Shown: in pieces, positions 6,695 to 15,387 of the stretch | Numbering within the stretch: position 1 is the first letter of the stretch | Layout of the letters: each line of letters starts with the position of its first letter | From: Desulfosporosinus sp. | GTDB lineage: Bacteria; Bacillota; Desulfitobacteriia; Desulfitobacteriales; Desulfitobacteriaceae | Direction of reading: 5' to 3' | Assembly: GCA_031292055.1 (NCBI GenBank) | Contig: JARLHV010000139.1 | Span: 1-50,558 of the forward strand | Length of the DNA stretch: 50,558 nucleotides | The notes under the pieces: model-generated | What the model was told of the DNA's origin: nothing | What the model saw: the letters and a program-made list of their open reading frames with translations, nothing else | Databases searched by the model: none | Position numbers and translations under genes: made by a program

Positions 6695-6778
6695 GTGGAT
6701 TATCCTAGAAATAATTATTTAAGGATTTCAATTACTAAGTCGCTTATAGTAATGATAATATATTTATGGTATTGCTAA
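6695..6778 (+). CDS. possible 27-aa peptide
   Basis: GTG start with GGAGGG 5 nt before it. The peptide begins MDYPRNNYLRIS, then a hydrophobic stretch SLIVMIIYLWYC to the end. It could be a leader peptide or a tiny membrane peptide upstream of the DUF1835 gene. The evidence is only the good ribosome site and the promoter-like repeat upstream. Confidence 0.35.
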   Translation: MDYPRNNYLRISITKSLIVMIIYLWYC

Positions 6779-6846
6779 TGACTATGTTGTGACGCATTCG
6801 TAGGATATCGTGAAACAACCACTTGAGGTAAGAACTGGAGGAAATG

Positions 6847-7614
6847 ATGAAAGATATAACACATATTTGCTGTTCTAAAACTAGCATGATAGCAATTAAG
6901 ATTGCTCTTATCGGGCGGATGCTTGAGGGCAGAAATGTCATTTGTCTGATGGATGACCTGGCTTATGGGTCGATATCTGACATTAGTGACATAGACCAAA
7001 GAATCAAATGTTTAAAAAAATACCCCTATGATAATGAAGATTTTTTTATAGATTTATCTAATGACGACTTTCTTCGAAGCATTAGCACTGCGTGCGGTGA
7101 AGAAATTTACTTATGGTATGGCGAAAATGCGACTGAAATGTGTAACTCGATGTATATTTTGTCACTGCTAGAAAGCAAGATCAAAAATATTTACACTATT
7201 AATGTTTCAGAGATGGACGAAGTTGGTAATAAACAGAAAATTAGCGTAAAGCATATTGTCCCTGAAAAATTGAATGCTCTTTTACCATTAAAAAAGCCAT
7301 TGAACAACGAAGTTTATTCATCATATATGCAATTATGGCTAAATCTCAAAAAGGAAAACTCTGATTTAAGGGTCATGAAAAACAGGACGGTTATTAGTGT
7401 TCAAGAAGACTATTATGATGAGATGATTTTGCAGTATACAAGTAATGATTTTTCTCATTGTGCAAGGATTGTGGGCGAGGTGGTAGGCAAAACAAGAGGA
7501 GATATTTCATTTGACTTTATTTTCTGGAGGATACTTGAATTGATTAAAAACAATAAAATTACCTACGACGGGAATTTCGGTAACATCAGAGAAATGAAGA
7601 TTAAAAGAGTATAG
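6847..7614 (+). CDS. DUF1835/DUF3658 domain protein
   Basis: 255 aa; ATG at 6847 is favoured over 6844 because GGAGG ends 5 nt before it. The N-terminal half follows DUF1835 (ICCSKTSMIAIKIAL, LMDDLAYGSISD, EIYLWYGENATEMCNSMYIL). The C-terminal half follows DUF3658 (LWLNLKKENSDLRVM, VQEDYYDEMIL, ARIVGEVVG, DFIFWRILELI). The two domains normally occur together; their biochemical role is not established. The fold of DUF1835 has been compared with nucleotide-binding regulators, which I cannot confirm here. Position within an integrated element next to a toxin-antitoxin pair makes it a cargo gene candidate. Confidence 0.75.
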   Translation: MKDITHICCSKTSMIAIKIALIGRMLEGRNVICLMDDLAYGSISDISDIDQRIKCLKKYPYDNEDFFIDLSNDDFLRSISTACGEEIYLWYGENATEMCNSMYILSLLESKIKNIYTINVSEMDEVGNKQKISVKHIVPEKLNALLPLKKPLNNEVYSSYMQLWLNLKKENSDLRVMKNRTVISVQEDYYDEMILQYTSNDFSHCARIVGEVVGKTRGDISFDFIFWRILELIKNNKITYDGNFGNIREMKIKRV

Positions 7615-7730
7615 TATCGCCCAGATTTTGTGGCATATTTTTCTTATTAAGCGTAGGATGTCCTGTATAATTGTTAACTTACCATAGTTATTCCCTTACA
7701 GGTGTAGCAATTAACTTCTGCGAGGAATAG

Positions 7731-7759
7731 TTGATAGGTTTCTATATAGTGTATATTAC
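7731..7759 (+). promoter_or_regulatory. promoter-like repeat unit, second copy
   Basis: TTGATA, a 17-nt spacer and TATTAC; matches the unit at 6634-6662 in the -35 region and the CTATATA block. Confidence 0.4.
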
Positions 7760-7777
7760 AGACTTGGCAACTATTAT

Positions 7778-7891
7778 ATGCTTATATCTGAGCATGATGA
7801 AGTTGAAGGGAATATAACCCTAGTTGAAGATATTTGCTCTATCGGAGAAAGTCTTCTCCATTTCAATAAGTATGATTTTAAAAGAAAATAA
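7778..7891 (+). CDS. possible 37-aa peptide or gene tail
   Basis: An open frame runs from about 7715 to the stop at 7889-7891; its first ATG is at 7778, with no ribosome site. The encoded sequence has normal protein composition (ISEHDEVEGNITLVEDICS) and ends in basic residues. It could be a short peptide driven by the promoter-like repeat at 7731, or the tail of a deleted gene. Confidence 0.25.
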   Translation: MLISEHDEVEGNITLVEDICSIGESLLHFNKYDFKRK

Positions 7892-7892
7892 A

Positions 7893-7918
7893 GGGGTGTC
7901 CATTTGAACGGACACTCC
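7893..7918. terminator. bidirectional terminator before the integrase gene
   Basis: GGGGTGTCC and GGACACTCC (one G-T pair) enclose an 8-nt loop between the converging small frame and the integrase gene. Confidence 0.55.
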
Positions 7919-7928
7919 CTGCTAATCT

Positions 7929-8900
7929 CTAAAATTCCATATTGTCTAAGGGACTATATTTCTGGAACTCTTCTAATTTATCATCGTTTGACCAATATAA
8001 ATATTTCTCAACTGTTTCTATAGTTCTATGCCCCAATTGTTCTCTGAGAGACGCTGTAGACCCTCCATTCTTGAGGTAATTGATTGCATAGGTGTGTCTA
8101 TAGGTATGAGGACTAACTCTGATTCTAGGGTCAATATTAGCTTGTTTTCCATACTCCCTGAAATTCTCTTGAATCGTATTGTCGGCAAGTTTTCCACCAT
8201 CTTGATTTTGAAAGAAAATATCAAATGGTTTAGAGTTAGTATGACATAGGCGAATGAAGCGTTGTAGTTCAGGTTTAATTTTCTTAGCCATTCCAACAAT
8301 TCTTGGGGTTCTGTTTTTGCTTTCTCGTATGAGTATCCGATTGTTCTTAAAATCGATATCTGAAATGGTTAGATTAAGACATTCTGAAATTCTCATTCCA
8401 GTGGATAGAAGCATAAGCATCATGCAATAATCCCTATATCCTGCTTGTCGTGACTTATCAGGTTGTTGCAGTAGGGTTTTAATATCGTCAGTTGAAAAGG
8501 GTATGATGGGCTTTTGGTCAATCTTCCCCTTCTTGACTTTTGCCATGGGATGATCTTGAACAACTTCTTGCTCAATCAGATAATTGAAGAATGGTCTTAT
8601 TGATGCAATTGCAGAATTGAGCGTTGCTTGATTATTATTTTTAGTTTTGCGCATGAAGGTTAGAAATTCCTTTAAATCTCTTTCCGTGATTTCATCTACT
8701 AATAATGAGTGTTCCTGATCTTCAAGATACCTCTTCAGATACCCTAAATAAAAGCGATAACCTTCAATTGTACCTTGAGTCAGATTTCGTTCCTCACAAT
8801 GAATGAGATAATCATCAAATTGAATTGAGTAATCTGTAGGGGATTGGATCTTTCTTGATTTTCTTTTGATAGGGGGAATAACTGCGGATTTCCTAGCCAT
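7929..8900 (-). CDS. XerD-like tyrosine recombinase, element integrase
   Basis: 323 aa from the ATG at 8900, which has AAAGAAAGG upstream; an earlier ATG at 8942 has no ribosome site. An N-terminal SAM-like core-binding domain (about residues 20-120) is followed by the catalytic domain with Arg in GMRISECLNL, HTYRHTYAIN, GHRTIETVEKYLYW (His and nucleophilic Tyr). It lies 155 bp from the intact tRNA-Leu, transcribed away from it. It is the obvious enzyme for integrating and excising the element. No excisionase is recognised. Confidence 0.9.
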   Translation of the reverse strand: MARKSAVIPPIKRKSRKIQSPTDYSIQFDDYLIHCEERNLTQGTIEGYRFYLGYLKRYLEDQEHSLLVDEITERDLKEFLTFMRKTKNNNQATLNSAIASIRPFFNYLIEQEVVQDHPMAKVKKGKIDQKPIIPFSTDDIKTLLQQPDKSRQAGYRDYCMMLMLLSTGMRISECLNLTISDIDFKNNRILIRESKNRTPRIVGMAKKIKPELQRFIRLCHTNSKPFDIFFQNQDGGKLADNTIQENFREYGKQANIDPRIRVSPHTYRHTYAINYLKNGGSTASLREQLGHRTIETVEKYLYWSNDDKLEEFQKYSPLDNMEF

Positions 8901-8964
8901 AATAAACAACCTTTCTTTGTTGTTCCATGCTAGATTTTCCATTAATCATGGGAATATGCCTAGA

Positions 8965-9000
8965 AATCTAGTGCGTTTCAATGTGCCGAATCTAGTGCGT
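8965..9000. repeat. direct repeats AATCTAGTGCGT next to att
   Basis: AATCTAGTGCGT occurs at 8965-8976 and 8989-9000, 24 bp apart. The tRNA anticodon region in the att repeat contains AATCTAGCGCGT, differing at one base. They are candidate integrase binding sites. Confidence 0.5.
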
Positions 9001-9056
9001 ACCCTTAAAAACAAAAAAGGCAAATTGATTTCTCAATTTACCCTTAAACCCTTATG

Positions 9057-9143
9057 TGGTGCGGTCGAGAGGACTTGAACCTCCATGCCCTTGCGAGCAC
9101 TAGAACCTGAATCTAGCGCGTCTGCCAGTTCCGCCACGACCGC
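9057..9143 (-). tRNA. tRNA-Leu(CAG)
   Basis: An 87-nt class II tRNA on the minus strand with encoded CCA (9057-9059). Acceptor GCGGTCG pairs with CGACCGC; the anticodon arm CTAGA-TTCAGGT-TCTAG gives anticodon CAG; a variable arm typical of Leu is present. Its 3' 75 nt are duplicated at 4348-4422 as the other att site. Confidence 0.95.
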
Positions 9144-9591
9144 GTAACATCCATTATTATAAGTGAAGATATGCAGCTTGTCAATAAGGAAATTCTACTT
9201 TAAATTAGTTGCTTAGAGTAACGTTAAATTGGTTTAAGGTAAGCAAGGCAAAATGCCTTCCTCTTGGCATTGAATCGATTAAAATAAGTCGAAATAGCCC
9301 TTTGCATTAGATTCGATAGCGAATCCTGACGATTGTATTGAAAAGTCTGAAGATATCAAATAAAATTATGTGAAAATTAGAAATGTATGATAGGAAAGAT
9401 AGGAAAGGCGATGGGGCTGTTTTGCTCCAGTGCCTAAGAATGAGATTGTTTCACAATTGATAAACTGGACTTGGTGTTCTCTGCACTGATTTATGATAGA
9501 ATAATTAACTAGACAAAATGGTATGGCTCCTACATTAAACTTGTCAGGAGTCATTTGCTATTGTATGGTTGAAAGCGAAAGGGGGTAGCTT
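9144..9591. other. 448-bp gene-free stretch
   Basis: No gene is supported. A short hairpin (AAGGCA/TGCCTT, 9245-9259) and a GC-containing hairpin at about 9400-9430 are visible. I compared the region with common riboswitch patterns and found no convincing match. Confidence 0.45.
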
Positions 9592-10515
9592 ATGACTACA
9601 AAAAGAGATTTTCCAGAATGGATACTCTGGTGTGTTATTTTGGTCTGGGGGGCCAATTATGTTGTTGGAAAATGGGGAATGGCGGGTTTTGATCCCTTGA
9701 CTTTTACGGTCATTCGTTTTGTGGGAGCGACTCCGATGCTTTTCCTTTTGCTTTATGCTTTGGAAGATAACCTGCGTATTCAGCTCAAAGATTGTTTTGA
9801 ATTAGCGTTGCTCGGACTTATAGGGGTTACTATTTACCAGACTTTGTTCATGGCTGCTGTAAAATATGCTACCGCTACCAATGCGTCCTTAATGCTAGCG
9901 GTTTCGCCTGTTTTTACCGCTATTTTTGCCTGGCTTGCAGGACAAGAACGATTAGGCTCTCGAGGGCGACGGGGAAGCGTTCTATCGTTATTGGGAGTTG
10001 TCTTTATCTTGCTCTTTGGAACAAACAAATTGGCCGTCGGTTGGGACGTGCTGCGTGGAGATTTGATTGGCATTTTGGCCTCGAGCGTATGGGGCTTGTA
10101 TCCGGTACTCGCCAAACGTATGCTGCGCAAATACTCAGCCCTTAAAACGATCACCTATTCTTCATTATTCGGCATGATATTTCTCCTTGTGGTCGGCTTC
10201 AAAGGGGTGCTGGCGTTGTCTTGGTCAGAGATACCTCTTTCGGCATGGGGGTCTATGGCTTTTTCAATTGTTTTGGTGACGGCTTTCGGGCTTGTTGTTT
10301 GGTATCATGCCATCAGTCGAGTCGGAGCAAACCATGTAATGGCTTATATGTATGCAATTCCGGCAGTTGCGGTGATCACAGCAGCCATCATTCTAAAGGA
10401 ACAGCTTCATTTGATGCAGGCGGTAGGTGCTGCCGTAATCTTTTGGGGTATCAGTTTGATTCGAAAAGACAAGCTTCTCGTTCCGAAAAATAAGGATCTT
10501 GCAGAGACGGTCTAG
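9592..10515 (+). CDS. EamA/DMT-family membrane transporter
   Basis: 307 aa, with AAAGGGGG before the ATG. Ten hydrophobic segments form two EamA repeats, with the usual starting block (WILWCVILVWGANYVVGKWG) and the second repeat starting near GDLIGILASSVWGLYPVLAK. Such proteins export amino acids, nucleobases or other metabolites. It precedes ubiX and the purine region by 88 bp on the same strand, so a role as efflux or uptake carrier for a pathway compound is possible but not shown. Confidence 0.85.
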   Translation: MTTKRDFPEWILWCVILVWGANYVVGKWGMAGFDPLTFTVIRFVGATPMLFLLLYALEDNLRIQLKDCFELALLGLIGVTIYQTLFMAAVKYATATNASLMLAVSPVFTAIFAWLAGQERLGSRGRRGSVLSLLGVVFILLFGTNKLAVGWDVLRGDLIGILASSVWGLYPVLAKRMLRKYSALKTITYSSLFGMIFLLVVGFKGVLALSWSEIPLSAWGSMAFSIVLVTAFGLVVWYHAISRVGANHVMAYMYAIPAVAVITAAIILKEQLHLMQAVGAAVIFWGISLIRKDKLLVPKNKDLAETV

Positions 10516-10603
10516 CAAAACCTGTCAGTTTAAGTTTTGTGAAATACAGGCGCACTTGATATGATGTTAAAGTGCTTTGGTAATTTAACGAGGGAGGTAG
10601 CTT

Positions 10604-11167
10604 GTGATAAAACGAATGATCATTGGTTTAACAGGGGCAAGTGGTTCAATCTATGCTCTCACGTTAATTAATGCCCTCGTTGTGCTGGGGTGGCAGGTTG
10701 AATTAGTCATGTCTGCAACTGGAGAAAAAGTACTCACTTATGAAACAGGGATTGAACGGACGACTTTTTCGGAGAACGTACATATCCATGAAAACACGAA
10801 CCTTTTTTCTTCGTTGGCTAGTGGCTCTTATCGTGTTTCGGGGATGGTGGTGATCCCTTGTTCGATGAATACGCTGGGGTTGATGGCGACCGGTACGGGA
10901 GATCACCTTTTGGCAAGAGCAGCACAAGTAACGTTGAAAGAACGCCGCCCGCTCGTTGTCGTCCCGCGCGAGATGCCGTACAATATTATTCATTTGGAAA
11001 ATATGTTGAGGCTTGCACGGGCAGGTGCGACGATTATGCCTGCTTCGCCGGGGTTTTACCACCATCCTAAAGAGATGCAGGATTTAATCGATCATGTCGC
11101 AGGAAAAGTTTTAGATCAGTTCGAGATTGAACATACGCTTTATCAACGCTGGAATGGGCTCTACTAA
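10604..11167 (+). CDS. ubiX: UbiX-type flavin prenyltransferase
   Basis: 187 aa, GTG start after GAGGGAGGT. Family hallmarks are GLTGASGSIYALTLI (flavin binding), the IPCSMNTLGLMATGTGDHLLARAA block and RRPLVVVPREMPYN with the active-site region. UbiX joins dimethylallyl phosphate to FMN, giving the prenylated flavin used by UbiD decarboxylases. No ubiD gene lies in the window, so the partner is elsewhere. The start of a possible operon with the DUF1294 gene is 36 bp downstream. Confidence 0.9.
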   Translation: MIKRMIIGLTGASGSIYALTLINALVVLGWQVELVMSATGEKVLTYETGIERTTFSENVHIHENTNLFSSLASGSYRVSGMVVIPCSMNTLGLMATGTGDHLLARAAQVTLKERRPLVVVPREMPYNIIHLENMLRLARAGATIMPASPGFYHHPKEMQDLIDHVAGKVLDQFEIEHTLYQRWNGLY

Positions 11168-11203
11168 CTACTAATTACTAGCTATAAAATAGGGGGAGAA
11201 TGG

Positions 11204-11485
11204 ATGCTTAGTTTGGAGTACTTCCTGGTTGGTTACGTTATCTGGAATTGCTACGTTTTTGTTGCGATGGGGAGAGATAAACGCCGGGCTAAATTGCACC
11301 GTTGGAGGATTCCTGAAGCTAGTTTACTCTCGATGGGAGCAGCTTTGGGAGGAATCGGGCTTTATGCCGGAATGAAGTATTTCCATCACAAGACTGCGCA
11401 CTCGAAGTTTGTGGTCGGTGCACCAATTCTGATTTTAGTAAACTTTCTGGTCATAGGTTTTTTATATTATGCTGGAAGTTATTGA
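11204..11485 (+). CDS. DUF1294 small membrane protein
   Basis: 93 aa, ATG after GGGGGAG. The protein has the typical order: an N-terminal membrane segment, the conserved RDKRRAKLHRWRIPEASLL loop, a Gly-rich helix, the HHKTAHSKFVVGAPIL motif and a last membrane segment. The function of the family is not known. It sits between ubiX and xdhA with no visible link to either. Confidence 0.8.
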   Translation: MLSLEYFLVGYVIWNCYVFVAMGRDKRRAKLHRWRIPEASLLSMGAALGGIGLYAGMKYFHHKTAHSKFVVGAPILILVNFLVIGFLYYAGSY

Positions 11486-11612
11486 TTGAATCTTTTTTAG
11501 AGTAGGAGGACGAATCAAAAAGAAGGGTATTATCATAGTGACCAACTTCATGGGAAATAATAGTTCTTTACGGGACCGATTTATGAACAAATCTGGGGAT
11601 GGAGGGAAAGAA

Positions 11613-13973
11613 ATGGCTTATACAGTTGTGGGAAAAAGTGTTAGAAAAGTTGATGCTGTTGCTAAGGTTACAGGGAAAGCTATGTATACGGATGATTTTT
11701 TTGAAAGAGACATGTTGGTTGGCAAGATACTACATAGCCCCTATGCTCATGCGCTCATTACAACGATCGATGTGAGTCGAGCTAAGGCCTTACCTGGTGT
11801 AGAAGCTGTTTTAACGTATAAAGATCTACCTCGGATTAGTTATGCTACGTCATTGCCCGGGATGATCGGGGCGGATCTCGATGATAATGAGGATCTCGAA
11901 CGGATTAAAATCGGTACGGCAGGACATCCCTACTCTCTTGATCCTGCCCATAGGGACGTAGAAGATCGCCATATTTTAACGAAGAAAGCTCGATTTGTCG
12001 GAGATGCCATAGCGGCGGTGGTGGCAACGGATGATCTTATTGCCGAAAAGGCCTTAAAATTAATTGATGTTAAATATGAAGTGTTGGAAGCGCTAACAAG
12101 CACGAAGGCTGCGCTCAGAGAAGGCGCTCCGTTGATTCACGAAGGGTGTGAAGGCAATATTTTAGCGTCGGGTGGGTTCACTATTGGAGATGTTGAAGAA
12201 GCCTTTAAAGAATCCGATCATATCTTTGAAGGAGAGTACGAAACCAGCATTGTCCAGCATTGCCATCTGGAAAATCAGACGTCTTATGCCTATCAAGATC
12301 CGGACGGGCGAATCGTGATTGTGACTTCGACCCAAATTCCCCAGATTGTGCGCCGGATTGTTGCTCAAGCGCTGGGGATTCCCTGGGGTAGGGTGCGCGT
12401 GATCAAACCGTTTGTCGGCGGTGGGTTTGGTAACAAGCAAGATGTTTGTATTGAACCTTTAAATGCAGCCATGACGTTGGCTGTAGGCGGGAGACCGGTA
12501 AAAATTGAACTCGCGCGGGAAGAGTGTATGATTGACACTCGAACTCGTCATGCCTTTCAGTTCAAAATCAAAACAGGCATTAACCAAGATGGAAAAATTA
12601 ATGGCATTCATATTTCCGCCATCTCCAATACAGGGGCCTACGCCTCGCACGGTCATTCCATTGCTAGTAGTGCCGGGGGAAAGTTTCGCTTTCTCTATCC
12701 GACGAAAGCTTTGAAGTTTGACCCGATTACGGTTTACACGAACTTACCTGTCGCTGGGGCGATGCGAGCGTACGGATGCCCGCAACTTTTTTATGCCTTT
12801 GAATCCCATCTTGAAGATATTGCCAAACGGCTGGATATGGATCCCATCGAGATTCGCAGCAAAAACTTAGTGGAAGTCGGGTATGTGGACCCAATTAGCA
12901 AAACGAAAGTTATGAGCTGTGGCATTCGCGAATGTATCGAAAAAGGTAAGGCTTTAATCAAGTGGGACAAGAAAAAGGCCTTATATCGAGAACAGAGTGG
13001 GGAAAAGCTCAGGGGGTTGGGTATGGCTTGCTTCAGTTATTCATCGGGAACTTACCCAGTCGCTTTGGAGTTGGCCGGTGCTCGGATTGTCTTAAACCAA
13101 GATGGCTCGATCCAACTGCAAATTGGAGCAACGGATACAGGGCAGGGCAGTGATACTGCCTTGGGTCAAATGGTGGCTGAAGTGCTGAGTCTTCCGATGG
13201 ATATGGTGCATGTTCTTTCTACTCAAGATACAGATATTTCCCCGTTTGATACAGGGTGTTATGCCTCCAGACAAACCTATGTTTCTGGAATGGCGGTTGA
13301 AAAGGCGGCGCTCGAAGTTAAGGGGAAAATTCTCAGTTTTGCCGCGAGCATGACGGACATTCCGGTGGACAGACTGGATCTCTTGGAGCAAAAAATTGTC
13401 TATAAACATTCTGGAGAAAGTGTTCTGACGTTGGAGCAAGTTGCTATGCAGTCCTATTATGATCGCGTACTTGCCAAACCGATTACGAGTGATGTTTCAA
13501 ATAACGCCCGTATCAATGCCATCCCCTTTGGGGTAACCTTTGCCGAGGTAGAAGTGGATATTAAGACCGGGAAGATCAAGGTTTTAGAAATTTACAATGT
13601 TCATGATTCTGGGACAATCGTCAATCCCAAAATGGCAGAGGGACAAGTGCAGGGTGGGGTGAGTATGGGAATTGGTTATGCCTTGTCTGAGCAGTTGCTC
13701 TTTGATGAAGTAACGGGTAAGCCCCTTAATAATAACTTACTGGACTACAAACTTCCTACGATGATGGACATGCCAGACATTGGTGTGGCTTTCGTGGAAA
13801 CTCACGAGTCAACCGGGCCCTTTGGGGTTAAATCTCTGGGGGAACCTCCGACCATTACCCCTGCTCCCGCCATTCGTAATGCTGTCTTAGATGCGACGGG
13901 TGTGGCCTTTAATCGGTTGCCGATGAATCCGCAACGAGTATTTGAAGGTTTAAAAGAAGCCGGATTAATCTAG
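11613..13973 (+). CDS. xdhA: xanthine dehydrogenase family molybdenum-binding subunit
   Basis: 786 aa from the ATG at 11613 (GGAGGGAAAG just before); a longer frame to 11538 adds a tail with no family match. Domains are the aldehyde oxidase/xanthine dehydrogenase a/b hammerhead (about 15-130) and the molybdopterin-binding part (about 150-760). Visible markers include VIKPFVGGGFGNKQD, the GAMRAYGCPQ segment with a molybdenum-face Arg, and ESTGPFGVKSLGEPP near the end, where the catalytic Glu lies in the GVKSLGE block. It forms a three-subunit enzyme with the two genes downstream, each overlapping or abutting. Substrate is probably a purine; other N-heterocycles or aldehydes are possible. Confidence 0.88.
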   Translation: MAYTVVGKSVRKVDAVAKVTGKAMYTDDFFERDMLVGKILHSPYAHALITTIDVSRAKALPGVEAVLTYKDLPRISYATSLPGMIGADLDDNEDLERIKIGTAGHPYSLDPAHRDVEDRHILTKKARFVGDAIAAVVATDDLIAEKALKLIDVKYEVLEALTSTKAALREGAPLIHEGCEGNILASGGFTIGDVEEAFKESDHIFEGEYETSIVQHCHLENQTSYAYQDPDGRIVIVTSTQIPQIVRRIVAQALGIPWGRVRVIKPFVGGGFGNKQDVCIEPLNAAMTLAVGGRPVKIELAREECMIDTRTRHAFQFKIKTGINQDGKINGIHISAISNTGAYASHGHSIASSAGGKFRFLYPTKALKFDPITVYTNLPVAGAMRAYGCPQLFYAFESHLEDIAKRLDMDPIEIRSKNLVEVGYVDPISKTKVMSCGIRECIEKGKALIKWDKKKALYREQSGEKLRGLGMACFSYSSGTYPVALELAGARIVLNQDGSIQLQIGATDTGQGSDTALGQMVAEVLSLPMDMVHVLSTQDTDISPFDTGCYASRQTYVSGMAVEKAALEVKGKILSFAASMTDIPVDRLDLLEQKIVYKHSGESVLTLEQVAMQSYYDRVLAKPITSDVSNNARINAIPFGVTFAEVEVDIKTGKIKVLEIYNVHDSGTIVNPKMAEGQVQGGVSMGIGYALSEQLLFDEVTGKPLNNNLLDYKLPTMMDMPDIGVAFVETHESTGPFGVKSLGEPPTITPAPAIRNAVLDATGVAFNRLPMNPQRVFEGLKEAGLI

Positions 13974-13987
13974 AAGGCGGTGATGAG

Positions 13988-14869
13988 ATGTACGATATTA
14001 GTGGATATTATGAAGCGGAAACCGTCGCTGAAGCGACGGCACTCCTTGCGAAAAATCCTAATTTGAGACTCATTGCAGGTGGAACAGACGTACTCATCAA
14101 GATGCACAGTGGTCAGATTGCAGACGCTGAGCTGCTCAGTTTGCGCAAGATAAAATCCTTAAATACGATTCGGAAAGCTGAGGACGGAACGATTGTCATT
14201 GGTGCAATGGCCACCTTTACGAAAGTGTTTAATGATCCTATTCTACGGGAAATGATTCCGATTTTAACGGAAGCGGCTATCTCGATGGGCGGGCCACAAA
14301 TTAGAAATATTGCCACGATTGGTGGAAATGTCTGTAATGGGGCTACGTCGGCGGACAGTGCCTCCTCATTGTTTGCCCTCAATGCTCAGTTGAAATTAGA
14401 GGGGCATCAAGGAGAACGTCTTGTTCCGATTCGGAAATTTTATCTTGGACCGGGCAAAGTAGCTTTGCAACCTGGAGAAATACTTACGGAAATCCTGATT
14501 GCTCCGGATGATTACCAGGGATTTGGCGGGCAGTATATTAAGTTTGCCATGCGCGAAGCGATGGATATTGCCACGCTTGCCGTCGCAGTCGTTTGCAAAC
14601 TGCAAGCTAAAACGTTTGCTGAGGTTAGAATCGGCCTTGGGGTAGCGGGTCCAACCCCATTGCGGTGTCTTGAGGCAGAAGAGTATGCTAAAGGGCAAGA
14701 AATTTCCGCGCAAACCGTGGCGGAAATTGGCAAGCTGGCGGTTAACTCTGCCAAAGCACGAACCTCTTGGCGAGCGTCGAAGGACTATCGGGAACATCTT
14801 GTGGAGGAACTTGTGCAAAGAGCTTTGAAAAAGGCCATTGTTAACGCAGGAGGTGAGGAACTTGTTTAA
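13988..14869 (+). CDS. xdhB: xanthine dehydrogenase FAD-binding subunit
   Basis: 293 aa, the same length as E. coli XdhB. The FAD_binding_5 domain covers the first two thirds, with IAGGTDVLIKM and GGPQIRNIATIGGNVCNG as FAD-contact motifs; the CO dehydrogenase flavoprotein C-terminal domain follows (about 175-285). It transfers electrons from the FeS subunit to NAD or another acceptor. The gene starts 14 nt after xdhA and its end overlaps the FeS gene by 8 nt, so the three are translated together. Confidence 0.9.
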   Translation: MYDISGYYEAETVAEATALLAKNPNLRLIAGGTDVLIKMHSGQIADAELLSLRKIKSLNTIRKAEDGTIVIGAMATFTKVFNDPILREMIPILTEAAISMGGPQIRNIATIGGNVCNGATSADSASSLFALNAQLKLEGHQGERLVPIRKFYLGPGKVALQPGEILTEILIAPDDYQGFGGQYIKFAMREAMDIATLAVAVVCKLQAKTFAEVRIGLGVAGPTPLRCLEAEEYAKGQEISAQTVAEIGKLAVNSAKARTSWRASKDYREHLVEELVQRALKKAIVNAGGEELV

Positions 14870-15386
14870 AAGAATAGCGTTTTCCGTCAATGCTAAAGCG
14901 TTTAATTTTGAAGTGGATATTCGTGAATCGTTGTTAGAAATGCTGAGACGTTTAGGGTACACGGGCACCAAAAAAGGGTGTGGGGTTGGAGAATGTGGGG
15001 CGTGCAGCGTATTGATTGACGGTATGCCTTTTGATTCCTGTCTTTATCTGGCGGTTTGGGCAGATGGCAAGCAGATTACAACGATCGAAGGTGTAGCAGC
15101 AAAAAATGGTGAACTCTCGGTGGTGCAGAAAGCGTTCGTCGATGAAGGGGCCGTACAGTGCGGTTTTTGTACTCCTGGTCTGGTCTTAACGACCACGGCT
15201 CTGGTGGAGAGCGGTCAAGACTATACTCGAGATGAGCTTAAACGAGAACTTTCGGGTCATCTCTGCCGTTGTACAGGCTACCAGAGCATCTTGAAGGCTG
15301 CTGAAATATCGTTGCAAGAGCATAGTTGTTCATGTGTGGATAGTCCCCATCATAAACAACCAGCAGCTAAGATTGAGGAGCGATAG
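14862..15386 (+). CDS. xdhC: xanthine dehydrogenase 2Fe-2S subunit
   Basis: 174 aa from the TTG at 14862, chosen because AGGAGGTGAGG (14847-14857) precedes it; the frame is open further upstream. The plant-type 2Fe-2S domain shows GCGVGECGACSVLIDG and the second Cys after FDSC, and the [2Fe-2S]-binding domain shows QCGFCTPG and GHLCRCTGY. It carries electrons from the molybdenum site to FAD. The extra C-terminal tail (about 20 residues with a CSC and several His) is unusual but short. Confidence 0.9.
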   Translation: MFKRIAFSVNAKAFNFEVDIRESLLEMLRRLGYTGTKKGCGVGECGACSVLIDGMPFDSCLYLAVWADGKQITTIEGVAAKNGELSVVQKAFVDEGAVQCGFCTPGLVLTTTALVESGQDYTRDELKRELSGHLCRCTGYQSILKAAEISLQEHSCSCVDSPHHKQPAAKIEER

Positions 15387-15387
15387 T

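Larger units (their letters stand above)
4348..9130. mobile_element. integrative element inserted in tRNA-Leu(CAG)
   Basis: A 75-bp stretch at 4348-4422 is repeated exactly at 9056-9130, where it forms the 3' part of an intact tRNA-Leu gene. Such a pair is the expected scar of site-specific integration into a tRNA by a tyrosine recombinase, and such an integrase is encoded next to the intact tRNA (7929-8900). One element unit is 4,708 bp. It carries yefM-yoeB, a short recombinase, a DUF1835/DUF3658 protein and two tiny frames. I see no replication, mobilisation or structural genes, so it may be a satellite or a degenerate element that relies on a helper. Confidence 0.85.

Noticed and set aside
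9380..9460. Hairpin before the DMT transporter as a fluoride or other riboswitch
   Set aside because: The local GGCGATGGGGC looks like part of a fluoride aptamer, but the rest of the conserved core is absent.
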